This document shows, in pieces, positions 10,301 through 22,395 of a stretch of DNA of 64,000 nucleotides. Origin of the DNA: Monosiga brevicollis MX1 (lineage: Eukaryota; Opisthokonta; Choanoflagellata; Craspedida; Salpingoecidae); the NCBI RefSeq assembly GCF_000002865.3, contig NW_001865041.1, forward strand, positions 82,486 through 146,485, given 5' to 3'. A program made the translations under genes and the position numbers. The number at the start of each line of letters is the position of its first letter. The stretch's first letter is position 1. Below the pieces are notes generated by a model, which was not told the DNA's origin, ran no database searches, and saw nothing but the letters and a program-made list of their open reading frames with translations.

Positions 10301-13300
10301 ATGGATAAACAGGCGCTGGCCTGCTGGCTACTTCTTTTAGCCATGCTTGCCCCTATCCAGGCACAGTCGGCAGGATGCCAAAATTATTGCTCTGCTCTTT
10401 ATTCGGGCCAATCTTTGCTGCTCTGCCGATACGGGTGTGGCTTTAGCGACTGTTCTCAGTGCAACAGCTTTGCTGGCTTCGGCGATACACAGCCGTGCTT
10501 TGAAGGTTGTGCGTATGCTCAAGAGGAAGCAGCAGCAGCCACAACCTCCGTTGCATCGACTACAATTCCGGGAACCACTGCAACGCTGGCACCACAGACT
10601 CAAGCACCATGCGTTGCGACCGATCCAGCCAATTACGGTACGTTGCTTCACTCGGCGTCTGATTGAGGGAAAAAAATTTTGCTTGATCCGTCGTGCAAGA
10701 ATTTCATCGCGGTCACGACTGAAACAACCTCACCCCGACGCCTGCCCCCTTTTTGAATCGGTCCTTACAGCTGAAGAAAAGTGCACAGATACTGAAGACG
10801 ATCAGTCATGCTACAATCGCTTTCCAGATTCCACGCCCAGACGTGCCTGTGAGGCCGGCTGTAACTACTATAAACGTGGTGGGGATACGTATTGTCAATG
10901 CCAATGCACTTCGGAATTTCAGTCCATCGGTTCCGTTTATGTTCAGTACTGTACCACTGGCTGTGAAGTTGGTGAGCACTTAAATGCTACGTTTGTCGCT
11001 CAAAGCACCTCAAGCACCAGTAGCACCAGCAGCACCTCAAGTACCAGCAGTACTTCTAGCTCAAGCAGCTCATCGAGCACTTCAAGCACTAGTAGTACGT
11101 CTAGCTCTAGCAGTACCAGCAGTACCAGCAGCTCGTCAAGCACCAGCACTACCAGCAGCACATCAAGCACCAGCAGTACCAGCAGCTCGTCAAGCACCAG
11201 CAGCACATCAAGTACTAGCAGTACCAGCAGCTCGTCAAGCACCAGCAGCACATCAAGTACTAGCAGTACCAGCAGTACCAGCAGCTCGTCAAGCACCAGC
11301 AGCACATCAAGTACTAGCAGTACCAGCAGCTCGTCAAGCACCAGCAGCACATCAAGTACTAGCAGTACCAGCAGTACCAGCAGCTCGTCAAGCACCAGCA
11401 GCACATCAAGTACTAGCAGTACCAGCAGTACCAGCAGCTCGTCAAGCACCAGCAGCACATCAAGTACTAGCAGCACTAGCAGTACCTCCAGCACTAGCAG
11501 CACATCAAGTACTAGCAGTACCAGCAGTACCAGCAGCACATCAAGTACTAGCAGCACTGGCAGTACCTCCAGCACCAGAAGCACATCAAGTACTAGCAGC
11601 ACTAGCAGTACCTCCAGCACCAGCAGCACTAGCAGTACCTCCAGCACTAGCAGTACCTCCAGCACTAGCAGTACCTCCAGTACTAGCAGCACTTCGAGCA
11701 CATCGAGTACGAGCAGCACATCGAGTACGAGCAGCACATCCAGCACCTCGAGCACCAGTAGCACCAGTAGTACCTCCAGCACCTCGAGTACCTCGAGCAC
11801 CTCGAGTACCTCGAGCACCAGCAGTACTTCCAGCACCTCCAGTACCTCGAGCAGCAGCAGTACTTCCAGTACCTCCAGTACCTCGAGCACCAGCAGTACC
11901 AGCAGCACCAGCAGCACCAGCAGTACTTCCAGCACCTCCAGTACCTCAAGCACCAGCAGTACCTCCAGCACCTCCAGTACCTCGAGCACCAGCAGCACCA
12001 GCAGTACTTCCAGCACCAGCAGTACTTCCAGCACCTCGAGCACCAGCAGCACGAGCAGCACCTCCAGTACCTCGAGCACCAGCAGCACCAGCAGTACCTC
12101 GAGCACCAGCAGTACTTCCAGCACCAGCAGTACTTCCAGCACCAGCAGTACTTCCAGCACTTCCAGTACCAGCAGCACCTCCAGTACCTCGAGCACCAGC
12201 AGTACCTCGAGCACCAGCAGTACTTCCAGTACCTCGAGCACCTCCAGCACCTCCAGCACCTCCAGCACCTCCAGCACCAGCAGTACCTCCAGTACAACTA
12301 CCGCCATCCCCTCAGGCCTCATTGCTGCCACGTTTAATCAAAGCTCCTACGGCACCCTGCCTGTTCAATTGGCCCTCTCATCAAGCCCCTCTATCAGCTC
12401 AGCCTTCTTTGCTGCACCTATTGACGCTGACGCCACCACAAGCCTCTACAATGCTAGTCTTCCTCTCTCTTCGTCTGTCTCTGCGGCCGGCTTTGTTGGT
12501 CAAGTCAAGACACCTTCTGTCTCACTCAGTCGTCCGTTGTTGCCCGCCACCACCATTGCCATTACGCTACCCACCAACGCCGTGTACTACGATGATCGAA
12601 CCATTCGCGTATTATTGACTGCCAGTGGCATTCACGGCCATACGCGAATCTCAAACACGCTCATCACAGCCGTCATTCAGATTGATGGCGAGCCGGCATC
12701 CCAGTCCAGCTCAACGTCTTGCACTGTATCGGCATCGACTTCGGGCGTGTGCTCGGTAGTGCTAACTGTTCCAACAGCATGGTTTGACCGTACTGATGAA
12801 ACCAACATCCGCATTCAGGCGACACAGGCTGCACTTGGACTGGTCGCCACCAGCGACACCATGATCTTGTACAAACAACAGTCTCTGGGTGTGGTGGCCA
12901 ACAATTTGTTTGCCGTGTTTCCTTCGGCGCCGCTGTTTGCCGGCACCAGTAATGAAATTTTGCTCTACGCAAACACATCGTTCGAAGTTGAGCTCTTCCA
13001 GGTGCGCTTTTCAGTGCAACACAGCGGCCTCACAATTTCGGGCTTCAGCGTGGACTCGAGCACCTGGACTGGTTCATATGACATTGTGCCAGACGCCACG
13101 TCCATCATCGCGCTTTTCCGCCGTCAAACCAATGCAGATGTGACTTATCTAGACGATGGTAGTGTGCTTTTGGGCAGTTTACTAATTAACGCCGCTGCCA
13201 CGGTCGCGGACAGTAGTACGCGCATTGGCGTGTACTGCGAGACCCTAGACCTTGTTGATGATAATACTGTCACACAAGTCCCTGCTGGCCAAACCGCATT

Positions 13301-16300
13301 CCCCGTCCCGATGGTCACGAATGACCGTTATAATGGCGCCAACGTGTCCGGACTTGGATCGGTGGTTGTTGTTGAGAAAGCTGCGACTGCTGTGATTGTC
13401 TCGCCCTTGCACCCGTACCTTCTTGACCTGGCCGAGTGGAGTGTATTAAATCCGACCATGCCATTTGCCCGTGTGGTCGTATACAATGACGGCTCTTATT
13501 CAACCTCTCCCTCAGGCATCACCTGCAGTGCCCCTAGTGCTGGATTCACCTTCAACACAGCCTGCACCCAGCTGACACTGTCGACCCACCTCGGCGCCAC
13601 CGGTGCTGGCGTTGAGAATGTCACCTTTAGCGTTGACACGCTGCCCCCTTTAACGCTGGGCATTGTTATTGGAACGTTGACTTCGCCCTTGAAGCTCTCT
13701 GCCGGTGATCAGCCACCCGGGAGTGCTACGCTGTATAGTGTACGAGGCGGTCTTCAAGGTGACTGCACGGCCATGTTTCAAGAAAGCGCTCTACGCGCTC
13801 GAGCCGAGTTTTCTATCGCTGGCACGACTGTGGAAGAGGACGTAACCAATATCTTGGATTCAAATGCAGTGGCAGCAACAAGTGCGGTCGCTAGCGTCGT
13901 CAACTCGGACCAGGGCTACGGCCGTCTTCTTCTTGCTTGCCAGAGCAGTGGTATGACAAACATCAACGTGACGGCAGCTTCCTCCAGTGTCCTGGGTACT
14001 TTGAATCTTGAATGCAGCACAGCAATCGACGAGCTGTCAGCCCTAGAAGCTCGCCCCATTACTGGCACAACACTTGCTGTGGTGGGCACTGCAAATAGTA
14101 TCATCCAGGCCAGCATCACGACGCTTTCACAAGCTCTTACGGCTGAGGGTGACAGCGCTTTGATTGTGGTGATTGCTCGCTTTGCCTCTGGCCATTTTCA
14201 GATTCTACGACCGGCTACACACCATTTTTCGCTTACCTCGCTGGAAAACGAGACTCTGTCTATCAACAACGGCGCGCAGAGTGTTTATGTTCCAATCAAC
14301 GCCATGTCAAGCACTGATACATTCAACTTGCTTGTTGCATGGCGCAACCCCAGCTCGTGTGTCTCGCCATATACCTATGTTGCCCAAAGTCGTTCAACAG
14401 TGTTGGTGCGAATGCCCAATGCCACCGGCGTTGCGCTCACAGTGGGTTCGGCACTTCTCGTTGAGCCATCCGACCCAAGCACCGTGCTAGGATATGCAAC
14501 ATCAACGACTTTGGTGGTGCGTGTCACCTACAGCGACGGTAGCTCACGCACTTTGAGCACGGACGAACGTGTTGTACTCTCCTCGTCTAATACCAGTGTC
14601 GTCACTGTGGCTCGTAATACTGCGGGCTCGCCCAGCATATCCGCCGTTGGTACGGGTTTCACAAATATCACGGCCGAATTTTCGGGCGTGATTGGCTGGG
14701 TACAAGTGCGCGTGGTCAAAACGGTCTCCGTTCAACTCGCCTCATACCCTTCCCCGAGTTACCCTGGATCTACCAATGCGGAGAAGCGCATAGCGTACCG
14801 ATACTTTGGCACTTCTGGAGATGTAATTTACCAGAATCTTCAACTGACTGCACAGACGACCCTGAGCAACGGCGACGTGAACCCCGTGCCCATGACCGAT
14901 CTAGCAATTAGCGCCACCTCACTCCTTCCCAGCGCCACCGTCTCATCTTCGGGCCTCATCCAAGCTGCTGATGCTGTTGAGGGCAATGTGCGTGCTCTCT
15001 TTGGCATGATCGAGAGCAATGAGGTGATGATCACTATTTCCAATTCCTCGGTCGTGGTTGACACCATCGGTTTGCACTCGTTGCTTGCCTATGGTGGCAG
15101 TGGCAGCGTGGACGCAAGTCCCCTGACCATCCGTGGGGTTGTGGGTGCTACAGCTTGTCGACAACGCATCGACCTCATCTTCAATGACACAACCGAACTC
15201 AGTGATGTTGTGCCGTATTCGGGTACCCCGGTGCTTCCTGGTCTCTTGGCCTTCAGTGTTGACAACAGCAGCAACATGGTTGTTGCGGCCGACTCTGTCA
15301 CAGGTGCAGTTCAACTCATCGATAATGGCGAGGCCTTGCTTCATGTCCACGCCACAGTGCCCAGTGGCTCAGTAAGCAGCTCCCTCAATCCATACGTCAA
15401 TCTGGAACCAGATGCCGGCGATGTGGATCTTGGTCCCATCAGCGGAAGTCTCACGCTACAAGTTCCTATCGGCCCAAGTGCCCTGACCCTGCCCGTTCGG
15501 GTAAACACAAATGGAGCTGATGTGGGTGCCTTTGATTTGCGCTTGACGTGGACTGCTGGTAGTCTGAGCATTGGTGGGGTGACCAAGTCTTACGCGGAGG
15601 GTGAGATTGCTTTCAATGTGGATGGCCGTGAATTGTCAGTCAGTGGAGTTGTGCAGTCAACGCTGCAAGGCGCTACTGTTGAGTTGTTTCAAGTGACACT
15701 CAGCCAGGACACCCCTGCTGCCCAGCTTGCCATCTTAAGTGGGCAGGTTGACTCACTGAAGGACAAAGATGTCCCCGCTCAGGATATTGGTAGCAGCACG
15801 CCGCGTACGTTCGTGGCAGGCGTTGTTGTGCTTGAATTAGATGTGGCCCGCCGACGACGAAGCAGTGAGGCCGCTGGCGTACGCGCGGCGTGGGCGCCAA
15901 CGGCAACTTCGCGCTCGCGGCGAGCCTGTGGTCACCCTCTGGATGCTGACGGCACTTGTACCTTTGATGCCGGTGACTCGTACTTTACACTCCTTTACAC
16001 CATCACCGCACCGTCAAATTTTGTGAGCGCAACGGGCCAGCAAGTGGCAGCAGTTCTTGCAGCAAATGCTGAATTAGAGGGGCGCCTCGACGCTGACCGT
16101 AATGGAGTAGTTACGGGCACTGATTTGCTTTTCCAACTGCAAATCCTTGTGGGGTCCATGTTTTTTGTTCCTTCTTTTGAGGTAGAACGGTGGAACAGTA
16201 CCGCTGGCGAGTGCCGCGTAGAACTCGCCACCAGTGTGCTGACTGCAAGCCTGGAGGAAGTCAACAACAGTGCTGTCGAAGCTTGGCTGGTTTTCTTAGC

Positions 16301-18333
16301 GACAGATGGCAGTGTCAATAGCTCGCTGGCTGAGCGAGTCGTGCGAGGCTTTGACAATGCGTCTGGCTTGGCTGTCTTTGATGCGCTAGGTGGCAGTGCT
16401 CAGACGGTTGCCGTGGCGGTCCCCTACACGCCAGGCACGGCCTTGACCATCCCGCTCCTTGGAGATTCGACCGCGATTGATGTGCTATTTTTTCTGCGGG
16501 TGCTGGCCAGTGACCAGTTGAAGTACTTCGGAGGTGCGGTGACCAGTCCATATGAGTACAACTTTGAGTTGAACGCGACGGTGTCAAGCGTGGAAGGCAC
16601 GATGGTCAATCTTATTAGCGAAGGCGTAGGTGGATTCAATCCGCGCCCACTGCAGAATACAGGATCGGGAGGCGAGGAATACTGTTATTATGGGTGCCGA
16701 GGGTCGATCGAGTATTACAATGCAGCAAGTGACAGTTGCGTAGCACGAAGCGTCTGCGAGGGTCCGGCCCTCAGCAATGGGACGTCTACGGAAGACCGTG
16801 AGTGTGTAAGCAGCACCTCCGGTATTTCCAGCACGTCCAGTACCTCCAGTACCTCCAGCACCTCGAGCATCAGCTCAAGTGCTTCAGACGAAGCCACATT
16901 GCCTATCACCACTTTTCCTCCCACAACAGAAGCACCGTTTTTGGGCTCACAAGGCCAAACTGCGGAATTTTATCCCTTTTCTATACGCGCTCTTGCTGCA
17001 GCACTTTCCCTTGTCCTTGCTCTTGTAACGGTTTGCATGGACTTTGGACCCATTGATGGGCAATGCGGGGCTTCGCTTCATTTATTCTTTTCGTTGTTTG
17101 CCTTTTGTCTGGCTGGCATCGGATTCAACGAAGATGTGCTTGAGCCAAGCTCCGACGCTTGTCAAGTCATCAAGAGCGTGTACATAGCGGGTGCTGTTTT
17201 CCATGGCGGGTGAGTTCCCACTACATGCTGTCTGCCATGCCTGGTCCGTTTCTTTGAAGGAGTGCCCACACCATGCCAGGTCTCACCTTTCTTGACACTT
17301 GCTTCAATTTCAGATGGCTTTTCATGACCTTTCTTCTTTCGGTCTTGCCCTTCCTTCATTTCGCAGCTACGGCTGTGCTTTATGGTGAGAATTGCACCCT
17401 CGATGTTCTTGAGCAAAGCAAAATTTGTGCTCGCATTTGTTTTTTTCTCGCATGCCGCGTGATTGTTTACCTGCACAACTGATGCGCGCTACGCAATTGT
17501 CGCAGCCATTTTGTTTGCCGGTGTTAGTGCCATCTCAGCCGCACACGATGACTTGGACAGTAGCGACAGCAGGTAGGCGTGTGTTCTTAACGACTGCCGT
17601 GCCTCTTGATACCAGAGCGCTCATCCACATCCCCGGGATCTTCTTGATGATATGCCTTGATAGATGTATCGAGATGTCTTTCTCGCTGCGCCTGACGACG
17701 GCTTTGGTGGCGTTGGTCTTACCGGTTTTTGGTGGCCTGTTCATTTGGGGTCTTTGGGCGTGTCGCTCACGTTCGGCTCAAATTTCAGTGGCGGCTCATC
17801 AACAAGGCCGAACGCCTCGACATTTGGCAACCTATGCCAATCCGATATACGATGGTGTTCATGGAGTTTCCGCTGTGAGCTTGCCAGCATCATTGCCAGA
17901 AGACTCTCTTCAAAGCGAGCCCGATCCCCAGACCAGTCATGCATACCCTTGGCTTGCTTTGCCTCTGGCACTCTTCACTGCTGCCCTAGTTATCCCTGTG
18001 GTCGGCTTAGAGTCTCCATCATGGCTTCTGGTGCAGGACGTGATATGTCTGGTCGTGACGCTGGTGCTTGGAGTTGTGCTTCTGCGGGCACGTGTTGCGG
18101 CTCGCAAGGTGCCTGAAGACCATGCACTGCCTCGCGAACCTGAGCGTGGTACAAAGCGTCTCAAATTCTTCGGTGTCACAGAGGATCAGCTACCTGATGC
18201 CACGCAGCAAGGCATCAACCTCACTAGCGTTCGATATCACGACGACGCGGCTATGGAAGAATCGCCATTTGTGTTTGGCAATGTTTCAGAGCTTCAACTT
18301 CACGAGGCGAGCGGCGAGGATGATCACCTATGA
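10301..18333 (+). CDS. giant secreted-ectodomain, multi-pass adhesion-type receptor
   Basis: Predicted surface protein of 2,527 residues. Exons: 10301-10637, 10771-17209, 17314-17384, 17506-17572, 17664-18333, all in phase. Order: signal peptide (MDKQALACWLLLLAMLAPIQ); two small Cys-rich modules; Ser/Thr repeat, residues about 190-620; beta-rich ectodomain. I read a cohesin-like segment near residues 815-980, a BIG2/Ig-like segment near 1333-1430 (VTYSDGSSRTLSTDERVVLS, then ISAVGTGFTNITAEFSG), another near 1433-1540, a second cohesin-like segment near 1670-1800 (LPVRVNTNGADVGAFDLRLTW) and two dockerin/EF-like loops near 1835-1905 (LDADGTCTFDAGD, LDADRNGVVTGTD). A Cys module and a short second STS stretch precede about seven hydrophobic segments and an acidic tail. 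Cohesin-plus-Ig order recalls the TMEM132 family; that is inference. Function unknown, perhaps cell-cell or cell-matrix adhesion. The start is the Met of the signal peptide; an in-frame Met lies 63 bases upstream. Confidence 0.85.
11005..12298 (+). repeat. coding AGC-ACC-type hexanucleotide array (Ser/Thr repeat)
   Basis: About 1.3 kb of near-perfect in-frame units reading STSSTS, mixing AGC, AGT, TCA, TCG, TCC and ACC/ACT codons. Higher-order repeats of about 60-66 bases are visible at 11160-11460. It encodes a mucin-like, probably heavily O-glycosylated stalk. A short second array occurs at 16805-16880. The same array leaves other frames on both strands open; those frames are not genes. Confidence 0.95.
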
Positions 18334-18796
18334 TGATGAGCGTGTGCGCTTCTTGATCTCACATGGTACCTGTAGTTTTGTCGTTTTGTCGTTTTTCATC
18401 TTATCCTCTCCCTTTGTTCATCAGAAGAAGAATAATCCCGACCCTTTTTTTGGTAGTTTGTTCATTTGTTTGTTTGTCTCGCCAGTCCAACAGCCAGAAC
18501 GTGCTTTTCTGTACGCGTCTGCCTCATCCATGAGCGGTGCGACGGCAGTGTCTGTGCTCTGTGTGATCTGTGAGAGTGGTCTTGTTTGTTTGTTTTTTCT
18601 TCTCGTGCTCGATGCATCAGTCGTCGTTCAGAGCGGTGGACTTTGTCCAAGAAGAATAAACCACTGATACAAAATTGAGTTCCGAACTCTTCACATCTCA
18701 AATTTTTCACCCAATTTCTTTCTGATGCAACGTTTTTCCATGTGCACAAGACTCTGCTCGATGTGAGCGCAACTTGTCGGGCCGCATCGAGCAGGC
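18334..18796. other. intergenic between adhesion receptor and adenylation gene
   Basis: 463 bases. Holds the receptor 3' UTR with a candidate AATAAA at 18655-18660 and the upstream region of the next gene on the same strand. No coding signal. Confidence 0.5.
18655..18660 (+). terminator. candidate polyadenylation signal AATAAA
   Basis: AATAAA about 320 bases after the receptor stop codon and 140 before the next start. Position fits, but the motif is short. Confidence 0.35.
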
Positions 18797-21700
18797 ATGA
18801 GTGACTGGACGGAGGTCGACATTAACATGGAAACCTTTCGGGTTGAGCGCATCGATCTGAAAACCGAGAACGATGTGTCAGCTGTGGAGAGTTTTCCACA
18901 GCTTCTGCAAGAGCTGATGCTGCTCTTGCGGAGCATGTCAGATGTCACGTGCATTGGTCTGGATTTGAGCAGCACGCCCCACCTCGTTGCTGGTGTGGCA
19001 GCTTGCTTCGAACTTGCTGTTCCATATGTCATCGTTAGTGGCATGCCATCACAGCGACGAGAATATATCTTGCAGCAAATTGCTAGCCACACCCTTGAGT
19101 GGCACGCAGGCGAAACCGCATGGAGCTTGACACCTCGGCCGGAGGTGCCTGACATCTCCCTGCCCCCGAATACCTGCCATGTGTACTATACAAGCGGATC
19201 GACCGGACGGCCCAAGGGTGTGGTGACCAGCCGGCTGAATATGCTCGAATATATTCGTGGTCACGCCCGTCTGCACGGATACCATGCAACAAGTCGTGTA
19301 TTGCTGGTATCTGCACCCCTCTTTGACCCCTTTGTGGGTGAGATTCTCACGGCCCGCCATGTGGGCGCTACGCTGCTTGTGGCAAGGGATACGGCCGCGA
19401 TGCTTGGCCAGCTGGCGGCAGTATGTCAGCACCAACGCTTTTCGCATGTGTGCAGCACACCGGCGGTATGGGGCACGGTGGATTCAGCGCTTCAAGACCC
19501 TGAGTGCACCATCATGTTGGGTGGGGAGCGTATGCCCGCATCTCTTCAAGCACGCTGGTGCACCTATCGACTCTTTAACATATATGGGACTACCGAATGC
19601 ACCGTATATCAATTCAGCTGCCGCCTGCATGACGCAACCAGGGCAGGCTCCATTGGTCAGCCTTACCCGGGCGTGCTATACCGAATCAAGTCTGAGAACC
19701 AAGCCCTCAGCGACCCGAGTGAGGGCGAGCTCGTTCTTGGTGGCACCTTGGTAGCGCAATATCTGGATCATGATGGTGGATTTTTTACTGAAGAGGATGG
19801 ATCTCGCTGGTACAGCACAGGAGATGTGGTTTGCCGGTCAGTTGACTGCCACCTCGACCTTCTGGGCCGGCTGGATGATCAGGTGAGTCTGCTCGATATT
19901 AGTAAAGACTCAAGCGTTCTTCCCATTTGTTTGCCCGACCAGTTGGGCAAAAAGAATGAGGTTGGGTGTGCGAGAGCCCAGTCTTGTGCGTGCAAGGCAG
20001 GACGCGTGTCTTTTGCGTGGCTTGTTGAGCAGAGCCATAGCGACACTCAATGCGAGCATGTGGGTGATGGGATAGATCAAGGTTCACGGGGTCCGAATAG
20101 AACCAGCAGAGATTGAAAAAGTGGTGCAAGCTCTTGACGAGGAATTGGAAGCGGCAGTCCTTCTTGTTGACAACAAGGTTTGTTCACCGAGCCACGGTTG
20201 ACAAACAAAAAAGCGGGGCCTGGACATTACTCACCTGTGTATTGGATGATGCCACCTCAGCTGAGCTTGGTTCTACAGAGCCAACGTTTGTTTCCACTGC
20301 GTGACCTCGTTCAGCCAGTGTTGAATAGTTGGTTAGCACTTCATTTGCCACCTGCCTTCCTTGCCTCAACCATCGTATTCATTTCGGACTGGCCACTGAC
20401 CGCAACGGGAAAGCGGGATAAAGCTCAACTGCGGGCTTCTGTCGCTGCCGCACAAGCGGACGCCCAAAAAGGTTCCCAGCCGGCTCGCGAGTTGACGCCC
20501 GTAGAAGGCTACATCGGGGACATATGGGCCATGCTCTTGGGCACGCCGTGCACTCGGCCAGACTTTGACTTTTGGGTCTCAGGAGGTGACTCGTTGGGCG
20601 CGATGCGCTTGGTGACTCGTTTGCGCAAGGAGGTAGCGCCTGACTCGCAACCTGAGCGTATGGCTCTGGGCCTGTTTGAGGGCCCCTTTGACCCGCAAGC
20701 AGTGCTCAAGTACCGCACACTTGAACGTTATGCAGCTTTTTTTGAGCAAGCACTTAGGGACGCTGGGCTAGAGTGGTCGGTAGCTGAGACAGATTCTTTG
20801 ACGCCAAATAATCTGCACAACTCGGCTTGCCCATTGCAACATGTTTTGGACCGCGCGGCAAGCCATACCCAAGGGCACTTGGTCTTGCCGTTATTGTTTC
20901 GGCTTCAGGCTCTGGATTGTGATGCTCAGCTCTTTGATGTCAACGGCAGCGTGTCGAGGCATGCTCGCAAGCAAAGCCCGCTGCATGCGGCCACTTTAAC
21001 GGGCAACGCACTGTTAGTGCAGCAACTCTTGAGTGCTGGTGCCAAGGTCAATTTACCAAATGCCAATAACGTGATGCCAGCTCATTTGGCCGCTCAGACG
21101 GGCGCCGCGGTTCTCGAAACTCTTTTGGTGCGAGCTTTGCTTGGGGTGGAACAAGTGGCCATGCATGACCCCACCTGATGGCATCGATTGAAATTGCTCA
21201 CGTTGTCGGCGAACATGTGTCATGTATTCCGCAGGCGGGCGGCGCCATTGTATCTGCGCGAGACCGTGCAGGCCAATGGCTTTCAACCCACGCCGCACGT
21301 GCCGGTCGATCTGATTGTTTGGCTGTGCTCCTCGCACTCAAGCCTGAACTTTTGAAGGTGCGATGCATCAAACATTAGAACAGTTCAGACGTGGGAGCAC
21401 TCACAGGAGATCTTGCTGGCCAATGGACGCAGGCGCAGGATCGCTGGTTTCGGACGCCTTTACATTGGGCGGTACGTGCGTAGTGGCTCGCATTTCATTG
21501 CAGTGCGCATGTGAGTGTTCTTTAGAGCATTAACACTTTGCTTAAGCTTTGCCTTTTTGCTCTTTGTTTGATACTGGCTTAGCTGGTTAACAAGCATGCC
21601 GACACGGCGTTGTGGCTATTGGAGCATGGCGCGCCTGCTCAATTAGCATTGACGTCTCACAAAGCAGCCTCGCGCACCCACTTGTTGTTCGAGCAACCCA

Positions 21701-22001
21701 TCCATATCGCCGCACGATTGCTATTCGAACGGGGCGACGTGATGCGCAGCCTACTTGAACATAATGCCAAGTCTGTAGTTTTGCCCCAACAGTTTGCTAT
21801 GCTGCCTCTTCTTTATCCCTGATGTCACATGCATTGTTGGGTTGATTGAACCATTTCCTCATTCTAATGCTCGTCCCAATGACTAGCCCTGAGGCGCTCA
21901 ATGGCGATGGCAAGACTGCCCTCCAAGTACTGGAAAGCACGGGACAGCACCAGTCGGCTGCTTATCAAGTCAGTGATGGTGTGCCACAAAATGGATTTTG
22001 A
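18797..22001 (+). CDS. adenylation (A) - carrier (T) - ankyrin repeat fusion, NRPS-like
   Basis: Predicted to activate an amino or carboxylic acid as AMP-ester and load it onto its own phosphopantetheine arm. Exons: 18797-19882, 20076-20177, 20261-21127, 21235-21357, one around 21379-21471, 21583-21770, 21887-22001. A-domain motifs: A3 YTSGSTGRPKG, LFDPFVGEI (Asp where amino-acid-activating enzymes bind the amine), A5 NIYGTTECTV, A7 YSTGDV, A8 KVHGVRIEPAEIE, A10 PLTATGKRDK. Carrier domain: FWVSGGDSLGAMRL, Ser codon near 20591. From about residue 590 ankyrin repeats run to the end (QSPLHAATLTGN, DRAGQWLSTHAARAGRSDCL, DRWFRTPLHWA, NGDGKTALQVLES). I see no condensation, reductase, thioesterase or beta-propeller domain, unlike AASDH. 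The exon 4-5 junction is unresolved: the frame-keeping acceptor would leave a 21-base intron, so a sequence error, alternative site or decay is possible there. Confidence 0.82.
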
Positions 22002-22395
22002 GTGAAGAACGAGCGATTCTTGCACGCCAATGTCTTGATTCAAACGTCCAATCACTCACAACATGCACGAACTAGGTTTTGCGCGAGTACTGCACGTCGG
22101 CTTGCACAAACGAATAATCATGCCGCAGAAGAATGCTTTGCTCTTGGTTTGCCCGCTATGCAGCCTGCAACCATGCGACTGGCAGTAAACTCTCTCGTAA
22201 CTCATGTTGAATAAAAGAAAAGAAACTTGATTTTCCTCGCCAATGGACTTGCTCGACCTCCCGGGCAAGCCTTGTTCAATAGTTCTTTGACGTCAAGACG
22301 ATATAATAGCATCAATATTCAATTAAACCCCTAAAAGAGCGCGACCATCTCGGAAGATGCGCTAGACATGACCACAATACTTTTCTTCTCGGACG
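22002..22395. other. gap between convergent genes
   Basis: 394 bases between the stop codons of the adenylation-ankyrin gene and the FSH hydrolase. Contains a candidate AATAAA at 22211-22216 for the plus-strand gene. No coding signal. Confidence 0.5.
22211..22216 (+). terminator. candidate polyadenylation signal AATAAA
   Basis: AATAAA 210 bases after the adenylation-ankyrin stop codon, inside the convergent gap. Confidence 0.4.

Noticed and set aside
11000-12618. Long open frames on both strands across the Ser/Thr array (poly Leu-Val-Leu on minus, Ala-Pro on plus)
   Set aside because: They are shadows of a hexanucleotide repeat whose units contain no stop in several frames. Only the STS frame joins the signal peptide and downstream exons in phase.
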